A stretch of DNA of 16,301 nucleotides, taken from contig JBEVEP010000316.1 in assembly GCA_040512755.1 (NCBI GenBank), forward strand, positions 1 to 16,301. The letters run 5' to 3'. This document shows positions 5,217 to 13,576 of this stretch, piece by piece. The first letter of the stretch is position 1. Each line of letters begins with the position of its first letter. This DNA is from JBEVEP01 sp040512755. GTDB taxonomy: Bacteria; Pseudomonadota; Alphaproteobacteria; Rhizobiales; Rhizobiaceae. The notes beneath the pieces are model-generated. The model ran no database searches and was not told the DNA's origin. It was given only the letters and a program-made list of their open reading frames with translations. The translations under genes and the position numbers were made by a program.

Positions 5217-7568
5217 CTATGTCCCATAGCGCCGGCTGCCATTCACGTTCTTCGCGACGATCTCCCTGATAATCGTCAAAGTTTCTTTGGCGGCTTCCTT
5301 GGGCGGCAAGGCCGTATCCGCAACATTGCTCACCAGTTTCGTAATGTCGTGATCGATCTTCTTCTCAGACCATTGCTTGCCGTTGGCAACGGTAATGTAG
5401 ACCGAATAGGCGTGATGCATTGTTCCGGGCCGCTCACCTATGATGTGGAGAACCCCTCTCAAACTGTTGGGATCTGCTCCTTCGAAGAGCACCTCGCCGA
5501 TCCGATAGCCGGCCCGCACCCTTCCGCCGGTGACAAGTATGTTCTGGTCGCTCATCGGGACGTCGGCCTCGGCAAGCAACCTGCGCATCTCTTCCAGGTA
5601 GGGCGCAAGATGTCCGTCGTCCATGATGGCCTTGGCGTTCAAGCCATCGGAGATGATGATCTGGCCCTTGGGCAGATCGTCCCCCCAGGAATCTCTTATC
5701 GTTTCAATTGCTGCAAGCGCTTCCGGGCTGAGTGTTTCGCCTGTGCCCGGATGGGCGATATAGTCATTGCGGTCCTTGGATAGGGTGCGGACCGGCACGA
5801 CATCGGGGATCGCGGCGATAAACTCAGGCGTGAGTTCGGCCCAGAGAGACAGCTTGGCATCGTCGTATAACCCCTTGACCTTGACCGCCAGGTCCGGGTT
5901 CAGATCCCAGATATTCTCACCGTGCCCGGTAGCCAGGTCGACGCCTCTCCCTTCAACTTCCTTCATCTTCTGCCGGCCTTCGGCGTAGACTGCGTCCTTG
6001 GACCGCTTGTCGCCCTTGGCAAGGCGATACTGGTAGTACACCCAGAGAGGATCGCCATAGTTCTGGGTGTAATTGTTGTCCTCATCGATGATCCCGATGC
6101 GTTTGTAGAAATCCCACATCGCATCATTGACTTTGAAGCCGAACTTTTCCCTCAACCGGACGTGATCCTGGAACGACGTCGTGAGATAGCTCAACATCGG
6201 ATCGTTCTTGGTGGGCAGCGCAATCAGGTAAACGGGATTGGCCGGCATGATCTGGTCCTGACACCAATCCAGATCGTCCAGGCTGACCGTCATATGGAGG
6301 GTCGTGCAGACATCCAGACCGATGGTCAGCCCATGGAGTTTGCCCATGGCGATGTCTTCAAGACAGCACCTCACCAGCTGTTCGCGGCTCTTGAAGACCT
6401 CTGGCCCAATGAACCCCGCAACATCGTTGACATGAAGCCATGCGCCCCCCGGCTGCACCTTTGCGAGTTCTATTCCCACCGCCCTGCTGAAGCCATACTT
6501 GCGGGACTCGAGCACCATCATGTCAACGCCGTTTGCTACGCCGTTGGTGAATTCGGAACCCTGGCCGGTTTCGAAGTAGAGACCATACCTTTCGCCCCTT
6601 TTCGCGTTCGCATACTTCAGGATCTTGTCGTTCGTAATATCAAAGATCTTGTTGCAATCGTCTGTTCCGGCAAGGCTCTGGAACATCGTGGCAACAGTTC
6701 CCGGATAGCTTTCACTCACCTCAGCCTGGACATCGATATGCGCAAGCACACACCAGGGAATCACGTCGTTCAACCTGAACGTATCGACGATGTCCTTGAG
6801 CGCCTCTTCAACCGCGGCGACGCTCTTGACGGTACTGTCCACAGGATTGGTCCCGATGACAATGTCGCCCGTTGCATAGGAAAACGCATCGAAGACCTGC
6901 CAAACCACGTCCTCGGGATGATCTGTAGGAGAATTCGGCTGGATCCGAGCGCCCATGTATCCCTTTGCGCCCATCTTGGTGCCCGGCAGCACATTGAAGA
7001 TTTTCTGGCCGAGCGCGATGAGCTCCTCATTGCTCATCAATTTGGGGACACAGCCGATCGTGTCGCTGGTCAGGCCATTCATGATTCCTTTGATTTCGAC
7101 CTCCGGCTCCCTTAAGAGAAATTCCTTCAACTGGCCCATGGTCCAGTCTTTGACCTTTGCATACTGGGCCTGGTCCGTGGCCTGCCAGATCAACCTTTGC
7201 AGGTCGTCCTCAAGCAGTGGGTGCTCGTAGAGATCTTTGATCTTCGTGTTTGTCAGAAGGGTGCGGGCACTTTTCCGTGTTGTCTCATCCACAGCCCCCA
7301 CTCCGATGGCCTGATCTCCCTCCTTGAAGTCATTCGCAGCGCCAATCACCTGCTGGTAAACTGTTAGATCGAAGCTCCCTTTGACTCTAGTGATATACGC
7401 AAAGACGTCCTCACCCTGCCCGACCTCCTCGACCGTAATGTTACCTGAGCCGAGCGCCGCCCTGGCGGCATCCCCATAGGTTGCAACGGTGCCAGCGGCA
7501 GCTCCCGCCATGACGAGAAGTTCTCTTCTGGTGAGCCCTTCATGTCCTTTCGACAACCCCTTGTGCAT
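5217..7568 (-). CDS. eutBC: Tat-exported ethanolamine ammonia-lyase, EutB-EutC fusion
   Basis: The 783-residue chain has three parts. Residues 1-38 are a Tat signal: GLTRRELLVMAGAAAGT, twin Arg at 14-15, AxA-type cleavage near A37. Residues about 53-512 match the EutB large subunit, with ARIQPNSPTD (207-216), IGTNPVDS (238-245), YFETGQGS (331-338), VAGFIGPE (383-390) and GLDVC (417-421). R208, Q210, N241, E333 and D419 align with active-site R160, Q162, N193, E287 and D362 of enterobacterial EutB. Residues about 595-783 match the EutC small subunit: IIISDGLNAKAI (637-648), GGRVRAGYRIGE (681-692), HIIGERPG (708-715). The enzyme uses adenosylcobalamin to split ethanolamine into acetaldehyde and ammonia. 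The variable EutC N-terminus (microcompartment-targeting in enterics) is replaced by an unrelated linker. AAGGAGA lies 7 nt before the ATG. EutB and EutC are normally separate cytoplasmic proteins. Confidence 0.92.
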   Translation of the reverse strand: MHKGLSKGHEGLTRRELLVMAGAAAGTVATYGDAARAALGSGNITVEEVGQGEDVFAYITRVKGSFDLTVYQQVIGAANDFKEGDQAIGVGAVDETTRKSARTLLTNTKIKDLYEHPLLEDDLQRLIWQATDQAQYAKVKDWTMGQLKEFLLREPEVEIKGIMNGLTSDTIGCVPKLMSNEELIALGQKIFNVLPGTKMGAKGYMGARIQPNSPTDHPEDVVWQVFDAFSYATGDIVIGTNPVDSTVKSVAAVEEALKDIVDTFRLNDVIPWCVLAHIDVQAEVSESYPGTVATMFQSLAGTDDCNKIFDITNDKILKYANAKRGERYGLYFETGQGSEFTNGVANGVDMMVLESRKYGFSRAVGIELAKVQPGGAWLHVNDVAGFIGPEVFKSREQLVRCCLEDIAMGKLHGLTIGLDVCTTLHMTVSLDDLDWCQDQIMPANPVYLIALPTKNDPMLSYLTTSFQDHVRLREKFGFKVNDAMWDFYKRIGIIDEDNNYTQNYGDPLWVYYQYRLAKGDKRSKDAVYAEGRQKMKEVEGRGVDLATGHGENIWDLNPDLAVKVKGLYDDAKLSLWAELTPEFIAAIPDVVPVRTLSKDRNDYIAHPGTGETLSPEALAAIETIRDSWGDDLPKGQIIISDGLNAKAIMDDGHLAPYLEEMRRLLAEADVPMSDQNILVTGGRVRAGYRIGEVLFEGADPNSLRGVLHIIGERPGTMHHAYSVYITVANGKQWSEKKIDHDITKLVSNVADTALPPKEAAKETLTIIREIVAKNVNGSRRYGT

Positions 7569-7647
7569 GGCTATCTCCTTGTTACCGAAGACCCATACTG
7601 CGACCAGTTCAGACTGGGCGTTGTTTCAAAGAAACGTAGAACCGCTC

Positions 7648-7793
7648 TAGGGTCTGTTGGGATTCAGGTCAGGCCGCGTCGAAAATGGTGGATTTCGAGA
7701 ACCGGAACGGAGCGTACTTTGAGTACGTGAGTACCGGAAGCGCAGAAACCCGCCATTTGCAGGCCGGCATCACCTGAAGCCCCACAGTCCTTA
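7648..7793. repeat. 146-bp palindromic intergenic repeat (RIME/MITE-like)
   Basis: The ends are imperfect inverted repeats of 22 nt: TAGGGTCTGTTGGGATTCAG starting at 7648, and the complement of TAAGGACTGTGGGGCTTCAG ending at 7793, with about 17 matching positions. The interior is also palindromic: AAATGGTGGATTTC in the left half mirrors AAATGGCGGGTTTC read from the right half, and CCGG and GTAC blocks pair around 7720. GGGTCTGTTGGGATTCA ends of this kind recur in rhizobial intergenic DNA (known to me from memory). It codes for nothing evident and lies between adhP and eutBC, so its transcript would form a long hairpin. Confidence 0.7.
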
Positions 7794-7806
7794 GGTCGAG
7801 CCTCGG

Positions 7807-8829
7807 TCAGATCTTCATCACCACCCGGCCGTCGATCTTGTTCTGCCGCATTCGGCCAAAGATGTCGTTGATGTCCTCAAGACGCTCGGTCGAGTAGTGG
7901 ACTTTCACCTTCCCGTCGCCCGCAAACTGAAGGCATTCGGCCAAGTCCAGCCGGGTGCCGACGATCGACCCCCTGATTGTCTTGCGAGTCAAAACGGTAT
8001 CGAAGATGTCGAGTTCGAATGAGCCTGGCGGCAGTCCGACGAGAGACATCGTGCCGCGCTTGGCAAGCATGCCAAGGCCTTGCCGGAAAGCAACTGGCGA
8101 AACCGCCGTGACGAGCACTCCCTGGGCTCCACCGCAAAGCTTGTGGACCTCAGCCACCGGATCAGTCGCCTTGGCGTTAATGACGGCGCCCGCACCCATT
8201 TTCCGGGCCAGATCGAGTTTCTCATCGGTTATGTCGACAGCGATGACGTCGAGACCCATCGCCTTCGCATACTGCACGGCGACGTGGCCAAGCCCGCCGA
8301 TGCCGGATATCACGACCGTGTCCCCGGGTTTTGTGTCAGTTTCCTTCAGTCCCTTATACACCGTCACTCCGGCGCACAGGATCGGAGCGGCTGCCTCCCA
8401 GTCCAGGTTGGCGGGCAGATGGCCGACATAGTCGGGATCCGCCAGGACGTATTCTGCGAAACCGCCATTGACCGCGTATCCGGTGTTTTTCTGCAGATCA
8501 CACAGGGTTTCCCAACCGGCCAGACAGTGCCTGCAATGCCCGCAGGCTGTGTGCAGCCAAGGCACACCGACACGGTCTCCTTCTCTGACTGCCGAAACTC
8601 CGGCGCCCATTTCAACCACGGTACCGACACCTTCATGCCCTGGGATAAATGGCGGACTCGGCTTCACCGGCCAATCTCCGTCGGCGGCGTGAAGGTCCGT
8701 ATGACAGACGCCGCATGCCTCGATCTTGACCAATATCTGGCCCGGTCCGACTTCCGGTACCGGAACCTCGTCGATTGACAGCGGCTTCTTGAACTCGCGC
8801 ACCACAGCCGCCTTCATGGTCTTGGCCAT
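7807..8829 (-). CDS. adhP: Zinc-dependent alcohol dehydrogenase, AdhP type
   Basis: The 340-residue product starts MAKTMKAAVVREFKK; GGGAGAGGG just before the ATG at 8829 supports this start over one at 8856. Catalytic-zinc ligands are C39 in CGVCHTD, H65 in GHEGVG and C152 in LCAG. The structural-zinc cysteines are 96, 99, 102 and 110 (CGHCRHC...LC). The NAD-binding Rossmann turn is GIGGLG (176-181), with acidic D199 after the second strand, which favours NAD over NADP. The whole sequence tracks E. coli AdhP closely (for example SIVGTRLDLAE, KIDGRVVMKI). AdhP enzymes interconvert ethanol and acetaldehyde in the cytoplasm; no signal peptide is present. It lies upstream of eutBC on the same strand, so it could consume the acetaldehyde that enzyme makes. 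Confidence 0.93.
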   Translation of the reverse strand: MAKTMKAAVVREFKKPLSIDEVPVPEVGPGQILVKIEACGVCHTDLHAADGDWPVKPSPPFIPGHEGVGTVVEMGAGVSAVREGDRVGVPWLHTACGHCRHCLAGWETLCDLQKNTGYAVNGGFAEYVLADPDYVGHLPANLDWEAAAPILCAGVTVYKGLKETDTKPGDTVVISGIGGLGHVAVQYAKAMGLDVIAVDITDEKLDLARKMGAGAVINAKATDPVAEVHKLCGGAQGVLVTAVSPVAFRQGLGMLAKRGTMSLVGLPPGSFELDIFDTVLTRKTIRGSIVGTRLDLAECLQFAGDGKVKVHYSTERLEDINDIFGRMRQNKIDGRVVMKI

Positions 8830-8848
8830 TACCCTCTCCCTACTGACA

Positions 8849-8866
8849 TGAACCAAGCCTTGTTCA
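8849..8866. promoter_or_regulatory. Small inverted repeat in the adhP upstream region
   Basis: TGAAC-N8-GTTCA lies 20 nt upstream of the adhP start inside the 320-bp divergent region shared with the LOG-family gene (8830-9149). It could be an operator half-site pair or chance. No convincing sigma-54, FNR/FixK or canonical -35/-10 box was found in the rest of that region, which otherwise holds no reading frame that looks coding. Confidence 0.25.
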
Positions 8867-9149
8867 GGTCACACCGAGGAAATGCCCTCGACGCACACAG
8901 CGCGTGCCCCACGGCTGAAGAACGGATCTGCGGGTGAATGACTGGTGCCATCGTGTGCTCCCTGGAGCCTGCACGACCTGACTTGCATCGGCCTAAGCTT
9001 ACCTTTGCGCTTCCAAGTACAGTGCGTCAATGCAGACGGCGAGAATGCCGGATCAAACGGAGAGGATAGCGCGTGTTGGGGACCCGATTAGGTAGTATTA
9101 ACGGCTTCAGCCGAGATGAAGGCGTTCAACTGCCAGGAGGAGAAAGACC

Positions 9150-9869
9150 ATGAGCGAAGCATCGTTGGAGACCCCTGCTACGGTAAGCCTGGCTGATGAA
9201 GAAGCTGTCAGGCGCATCCTTGTCGACACAATCTTCGGACTATGGGCGACCGTCAACAACCTGACCCGCCTGCGGCCGTCGCGGCATGAACGCTACCGGG
9301 TGACGGTGTTCGGGTCCGCCCGCACGAGGCCTGGTCACCTGGTCTACGAGGAGGTCAAGCAGATGTGCTCGGCGCTCAGCGCCATGAACTGTGATATTAT
9401 CACCGGCGGCGGCCCAGGTCTGATGCAGGCCGCCAACGAAGGTGCGCAATCCGCCGAGGGGACGCAAAATGTCGGCATCCGGGTGCACCTGCCGTTCGAG
9501 CAGAAGGCGAACCCGTTCGTCGAGAACGTTTTCGAGCACGGAACCTTCTTCACCCGGTTGCATCACTTTGTGCTCACGTCCGATGCCTACATCGTTGCAC
9601 CAGGGGGCATAGGAACGGTGCTGGAAGCGATGATGATCTGGCAACTGCTGCAGGTGCGCCAACTGAACGACACACCGCTCATCTTTGCTGGGCCGATGTG
9701 GAAAGGCCTTGTGGAATGGGCCAGTGCGAGCATGCTGCGATCAGGGTTCGAATTGGCGAGCCCCCGAGACCTGCAGTTACCGCGGTGCGTCGATAACGCA
9801 GCCGAGGCGATAGCCATCGTTCGCGACTATCAAGCGCGGTGGCTAACCAAACAGGGCGAGAGTTCCTGA
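9150..9869 (+). CDS. LOG-family nucleotide 5'-monophosphate phosphoribohydrolase (TIGR00730-like)
   Basis: The 239-residue Rossmann-like protein carries the family signatures GGGPGLMQAANEGA (86-99) and PGGIGTVLE (151-159), with FFTRLHHF (133-140) supplying the arginine (R136) expected upstream of the PGG motif and E159 the catalytic glutamate. LOG proteins cleave nucleotide monophosphates to base and ribose 5-phosphate; some activate cytokinins, others act in nucleotide turnover, and old annotations as lysine decarboxylase are wrong. The substrate here is undetermined. About 50 N-terminal residues precede the core, a little more than in minimal LOGs. AGGAGGAG lies 7 nt before the ATG. It is divergent from adhP and convergent with the NhaC gene, 35 bp away. 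Confidence 0.88.
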   Translation: MSEASLETPATVSLADEEAVRRILVDTIFGLWATVNNLTRLRPSRHERYRVTVFGSARTRPGHLVYEEVKQMCSALSAMNCDIITGGGPGLMQAANEGAQSAEGTQNVGIRVHLPFEQKANPFVENVFEHGTFFTRLHHFVLTSDAYIVAPGGIGTVLEAMMIWQLLQVRQLNDTPLIFAGPMWKGLVEWASASMLRSGFELASPRDLQLPRCVDNAAEAIAIVRDYQARWLTKQGESS

Positions 9870-9904
9870 CACCGCAGTAGAAACTTGAACAAGACTCTTC
9901 CTGA

Positions 9905-11398
9905 TCATTTCGGGTGGACCTCTTCCCGGTGGTCCAATTTCGGGCCGAGCATCCTGAAGCCGAGGAATGCGAAGGCGACAGTGATCAGTGGCGTGAGGAT
10001 GTTAAAAAACGCGAAGGGAAGATAAGAGGTTGTGGCGACGCCGAGGGTTGCCGCCATGTAGGCGCCACAACTGTTCCAGGGGATCAACGGCGATGTCACC
10101 GCTGCCGAGTCGCCTAGCGCGCGTGACAGCACGACCGGGGCGAGGCCGCGGCGCTCAAAAGCGCCTCGGAACATGCGGCCCGGCAGCACGACGGCAATAT
10201 ACTGGTCTGACGCAAGCACATTCGTAGCGAAGGCCGCGCCGACGAGTGTCGCTACCAGAGCGCCGGTCGATCGCGCCGCCGCGATCAATGGCCCGATCAG
10301 GCGCTCCAGTATCCCGGCCTTTTCGACAAAGCCGCCAAAAGCCAAGGCAACCAGGATGAGCCAGACCGTGCTCAGCATACTCGCCATGCCGCCCCGCGAC
10401 AGAAGTTGGTCGATGGCGGGTTCGCCTGTGGCGGAGACGTAACCGCTGGAAAGTGCCGCCCAGACGCCCTTCAGCAACGCCAGACCGGTCGGCAGGCCTG
10501 GACCAGCGAAGCCAATGACCCTCTCGGGGGCATCGGCGACAGCAAGGACACCACCGGCAAGTGCGCCGAGGAAGATCGCGATGAAAGGTGGCCAACGCAG
10601 AAGTGCCAGAATAAGCACGAGCAGTAGCGGCAGGAAATGTACGAGCGAGGGTTGGAAGGCAGCCGCAATTCGCCCCGTCACACCCGATGCGTCAAAATCC
10701 ATGTCGGAGCCCAAGCTCCAGAAGAGCGCAAGCGCAATGGCGAGCGATACGCCGGACGTCCAGAGCGACTCGCGCACGTGGTCGTAGAGATTGGCGCCCG
10801 CTGCCGCGCAGGCGAGGTTGGCGGTGCCGGATACCGGCGAGAGTTTGTCGCCGAAATACGCTCCGGAGATTACCGCGCCTGCGGTGATCGCTGGGTCGAG
10901 GCCCATCTCTTTGGCAATGCCCATGAGCCCGATCCCGAGCGTGCCTGCGACGGTCCACGAACTGCCAATCGAGACGGCGACAACCAAGCAGATCAGGCAG
11001 GCGGTCATATAAAAGTAGTCGGGGTTCAGGATCATCACCCCGTAGTACACCATGGTGACCAAAGTGCCGCTGAGCGCCCAGGTGCCAATTAACGCCCCAA
11101 CCGAAAGCAGGATGAAGATTGCCGGAAGTCCGGTGGTAACGCTTGCGACCCCCGCGTCGCGCAGATCGGCGATCGAATGCCCGTGCCACCAAGCAACGAA
11201 AATCGCAACGACAGAGCAGAACACTAGGGCGACCTGGTTCGGCCCACTCGCGGCAGCATCACCGAATAGGAAGAAGGAGAGGCCCAGCAACCCGACCAAG
11301 GCGACGACCGGAACGAGGGCCGCCGGAAAGCCGAGAGGTTCTGGCGCGGCCGGCCGCGCTACGAGCCTAAACGCCACGTTCGGGCGGTGGCGTGGCAT
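9905..11398 (-). CDS. nhaC: NhaC-family Na+/H+ antiporter
   Basis: The 497-residue protein has about a dozen hydrophobic helices with no cleavable signal. Family signatures sit in the two pseudo-symmetric halves: SGAYFGDKLSPVSGTANLA (178-196) and PLIPWNSCGAYMA (437-449). NhaC antiporters exchange cytoplasmic Na+ (sometimes coupled to organic anions such as malate/lactate) for H+ across the inner membrane; sequence alone cannot exclude a malate-Na+/lactate type. AGGAGG lies 5 nt before the ATG at 11398. It is likely transcribed alone or with the membrane-protein gene upstream (11537-12481), which is on the same strand 138 bp away. Confidence 0.88.
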   Translation of the reverse strand: MPRHRPNVAFRLVARPAAPEPLGFPAALVPVVALVGLLGLSFFLFGDAAASGPNQVALVFCSVVAIFVAWWHGHSIADLRDAGVASVTTGLPAIFILLSVGALIGTWALSGTLVTMVYYGVMILNPDYFYMTACLICLVVAVSIGSSWTVAGTLGIGLMGIAKEMGLDPAITAGAVISGAYFGDKLSPVSGTANLACAAAGANLYDHVRESLWTSGVSLAIALALFWSLGSDMDFDASGVTGRIAAAFQPSLVHFLPLLLVLILALLRWPPFIAIFLGALAGGVLAVADAPERVIGFAGPGLPTGLALLKGVWAALSSGYVSATGEPAIDQLLSRGGMASMLSTVWLILVALAFGGFVEKAGILERLIGPLIAAARSTGALVATLVGAAFATNVLASDQYIAVVLPGRMFRGAFERRGLAPVVLSRALGDSAAVTSPLIPWNSCGAYMAATLGVATTSYLPFAFFNILTPLITVAFAFLGFRMLGPKLDHREEVHPK

Positions 11399-11536
11399 AT
11401 GTCCTCCTAATTAAGTTCGCACTCTGATACTTCAGTCGTTAACTACCAAGCTCGCGCACCGATGTCGGGCGAATTACCCCCAAGGTCGACGGCTGCGCCG
11501 CGATGCACCATTACTCGAAAAACACACCCTCGCGGT

Positions 11537-12481
11537 TTACCGTCCGCCGCCGGGGCGTTTCCCGGCGATGCCCTCGCGGTCGACCGGTTGAACGACCTCC
11601 TCCAAGGCCGCCGCTGCGTGATCCACCTCGCCTTCGACATGGGCCTCCTCGACCTCTGCCAACCGTTCCTCAAGTTGTTCAACCCTGGCCTCTAGATCCT
11701 CCGGGGCCAAGGCTTCGGTGCCTTTCGTCTGCGCTTGAATCACAAATTCGGTGAGCAGGAACAGACTGACATCGTCCTCGGTGCGCTCGTGACCGGCCTT
11801 GAACGGCTTGTCGATGACATACAGCAACCGCAACAGGTAGATGAAAAAGAAGGCCAGAAAGCCGACGGTCACCAAGGACTCCAGCAGGCCGCCCATATCG
11901 GTGAACAGCAAGATCAGCATAATGATGACCACAATGCTCATGATCATGGCCTTGGCCGAGGGCAGGAACTCCTCGCGCTGGATGTGGTATACCCGCAGCG
12001 CCGCTTTGCGGAGCGTGGCCTGCTCCGAACGCAGCCGCACGATGTAGTTTGCGGGAACATCGGATCCTTCGAGCTCCTCGAGCGTCTGCGACAGCTCTTC
12101 GATTGCTGCCTGGCACTCTCGCGTGTTGCCGCTGGCGATGTCAGCACGCAGCGAGGTGACGACCGCGATCATGCGCGCCCGTGCTGCTGCCATGTCGGGC
12201 TTGCCCCAGATCCGGTTCATCGCCTCGCTTTCCCGCAAGAGTGCATAGAGGCTCGCGGCGACGTCGGTGGGGGCCCGTTCGGCGTCGCGGTAGTCGACCA
12301 GAGTGCCGGCGACCACAAGGCCCATGACGAATATGCCGCCACTGATCACGCTGGAGATCAGCGGCGTGGTTGACATGCCGGTCACCCCGATGCCCCACAG
12401 CAAGGCCCGAACTCCGACCAGAACCGCGACGACAACTGCGGTTTCAAAAGCAACACGATAACTACCCAGGACTTCCCGCAT
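11537..12481 (-). CDS. Four-helix membrane protein with C-terminal coiled coil, bestrophin-like/DUF4239-like
   Basis: From the ATG at 12481 the product is 314 residues; GGGAGGG about 8 nt upstream supports this start over 12595. Hydrophobic helices lie at about 12-32, 41-62, 178-195 and 200-222. The 63-177 region between the helix pairs is charged and helical, and carries DYRDAERAPTDVAASLYALL (63-82). After the last helix comes VIDKPFKAG (222-230), resembling the D-x-PF turn of DUF4239 bestrophin-like proteins. A heptad-rich segment, EDLEARVEQLEERLAEVEEA (261-280), should form a cytoplasmic coiled coil. It may be an ion channel or scaffold, but family assignment is tentative. It is divergent from the CYTH gene. 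Confidence 0.7.
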   Translation of the reverse strand: MREVLGSYRVAFETAVVVAVLVGVRALLWGIGVTGMSTTPLISSVISGGIFVMGLVVAGTLVDYRDAERAPTDVAASLYALLRESEAMNRIWGKPDMAAARARMIAVVTSLRADIASGNTRECQAAIEELSQTLEELEGSDVPANYIVRLRSEQATLRKAALRVYHIQREEFLPSAKAMIMSIVVIIMLILLFTDMGGLLESLVTVGFLAFFFIYLLRLLYVIDKPFKAGHERTEDDVSLFLLTEFVIQAQTKGTEALAPEDLEARVEQLEERLAEVEEAHVEGEVDHAAAALEEVVQPVDREGIAGKRPGGGR

Positions 12482-12694
12482 TGGACCACCCTCCCTTAGC
12501 GACACGGGCGGATGAGAAAATAACGCTCTACGCCGGCCTGAGGCCACTGCAAACTTTGTTGGCCGGGTATTCGACATGATACCGGCTTCCGCCACGTTCC
12601 AAAACGCGACGAAGGCACGTTCTACTAACCTTCCGGAGGATTTCGCGTCCGCCTGCGGTGAGTCATCTCTACCCTACTCGCCATGGACTTGATG

Positions 12695-12722
12695 ATGGAT
12701 GGTGCCGTCAACCACCGTCCAT
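12695..12722 (+). other. Strong hairpin in the leader of the CYTH gene
   Basis: ATGGATGGTG (12695-12704) pairs with CACCGTCCAT (12713-12722) around an 8-nt loop, giving a 10-bp stem with one G-U pair in RNA. It lies 75 nt before the chosen start at 12797, in the 315-bp divergent region 12482-12796, which holds no other clear gene. There is no following T-run, so it is not an ordinary terminator. A leader structure or an operator is possible. Confidence 0.4.
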
Positions 12723-12796
12723 GGTACCGTTCGAGGCCCGCTGGGCTCATGGCTGAGGCTATCGGAGTTGCCCAGTGGCCAATGGAGGGGTTCGTG

Positions 12797-13546
12797 ATGA
12801 ACACAGCCACGATCGCCACGATGGATGCAGTCGAGATCAAATGCACGATCCGTCCTGATCAGGAGCTCCGCGCTGCACGTGCGATGGAAGTTGACGAGGA
12901 CACGGCGGATATCCGGCTGATCTACTTTTATGACACACCGGATCTCGAACTGTTCAAGGCAGGAGTTGTTCTGCGTGCCAGGCTCGTCAAAGGCGACACT
13001 GATGATTCCACCGTCAAATTCCGTCCGGTCGAACCGGCATCCATTTCCGGGGAGTGGCAGCAATTGGATGGGTTCAAACTGGAAGCCGATTGGGTTGGTG
13101 ACCGCGCAATCTGTTCCGTGTCCCTAACCGATTTGCAGAAGCGCGACGAAATCGACGAGGTCGCAAAGGGAAAGCGAGCCATCGGCAAGTTGTTTTCCAG
13201 CGAGCAGGAGCGCTTCCTGGCTGAATTTTACAAGGGTCCAATCAAATTCGGCATGCTCCGCGTCATGGGTCCGATTCGCGTACTGCGCTGGAAGCCTAGA
13301 CACGAGACTTTTTCGCATGAAGTTACGCTTGAGGAGTGGAGACTTCCCAGCGGCGACGATCTGGTCGAAGTCTCGATCAAGGCGCCGCCCAACAAAGCCC
13401 TCCAGGCCCAAAAGGAGTTTGAGGCGCATTTGAGGCAACTGGGTCTCGACCCCGAGGGCGCCCAGGAAACGAAGACCCGTGCCGCTCTGGAGTATTTCGC
13501 CAACAGCCTCAGGGAAACACCGTTGCAAGCCTCCCCTGCCTCATGA
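12797..13546 (+). CDS. CYTH-like (triphosphate tunnel) protein
   Basis: From the ATG at 12797 the product is 249 residues; GGAGGGG 7 nt upstream and the onset of conserved sequence favour this over the ATG at 12683. CYTH features are VEIKCTI (12-18, a reduced form of the ExExK signature), IYFYDTPDLELFKAG (42-56), VLRAR (58-62) and STVKFRPV (71-78), with later DLVEVSIKAP as the acidic/basic strand of the second half. CYTH proteins bind triphosphates, polyphosphate or related anions with a metal in a beta-barrel tunnel; members include adenylate cyclases, triphosphatases and polyphosphate-binding proteins. Because only one Glu of ExExK remains, catalysis is uncertain. It is followed after 30 bp by a CYTH-Ppx fusion, almost certainly in one operon. 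Confidence 0.75.
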   Translation: MNTATIATMDAVEIKCTIRPDQELRAARAMEVDEDTADIRLIYFYDTPDLELFKAGVVLRARLVKGDTDDSTVKFRPVEPASISGEWQQLDGFKLEADWVGDRAICSVSLTDLQKRDEIDEVAKGKRAIGKLFSSEQERFLAEFYKGPIKFGMLRVMGPIRVLRWKPRHETFSHEVTLEEWRLPSGDDLVEVSIKAPPNKALQAQKEFEAHLRQLGLDPEGAQETKTRAALEYFANSLRETPLQASPAS

Positions 13547-13576
13547 GGGCGCGACGAAATTCGGAGGATGTCCGCA

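Noticed and set aside
5190..5783. 197-codon plus-strand frame at the 3' end of eutBC
   Set aside because: It is antisense to the conserved EutC segment (IGERPG, ISDGL) and without features of its own.
5922..7115. 397-codon open frame on the plus strand
   Set aside because: It lies entirely antisense to eutBC, whose family motifs and ribosome-binding site are clear. Long antisense frames are common in GC-rich coding DNA.
8830..9149. FNR/FixK or sigma-54 promoter for adhP or the LOG gene
   Set aside because: No TTGAT-N4-ATCAA or TGGCAC-N5-TTGCW match good enough to report was found.
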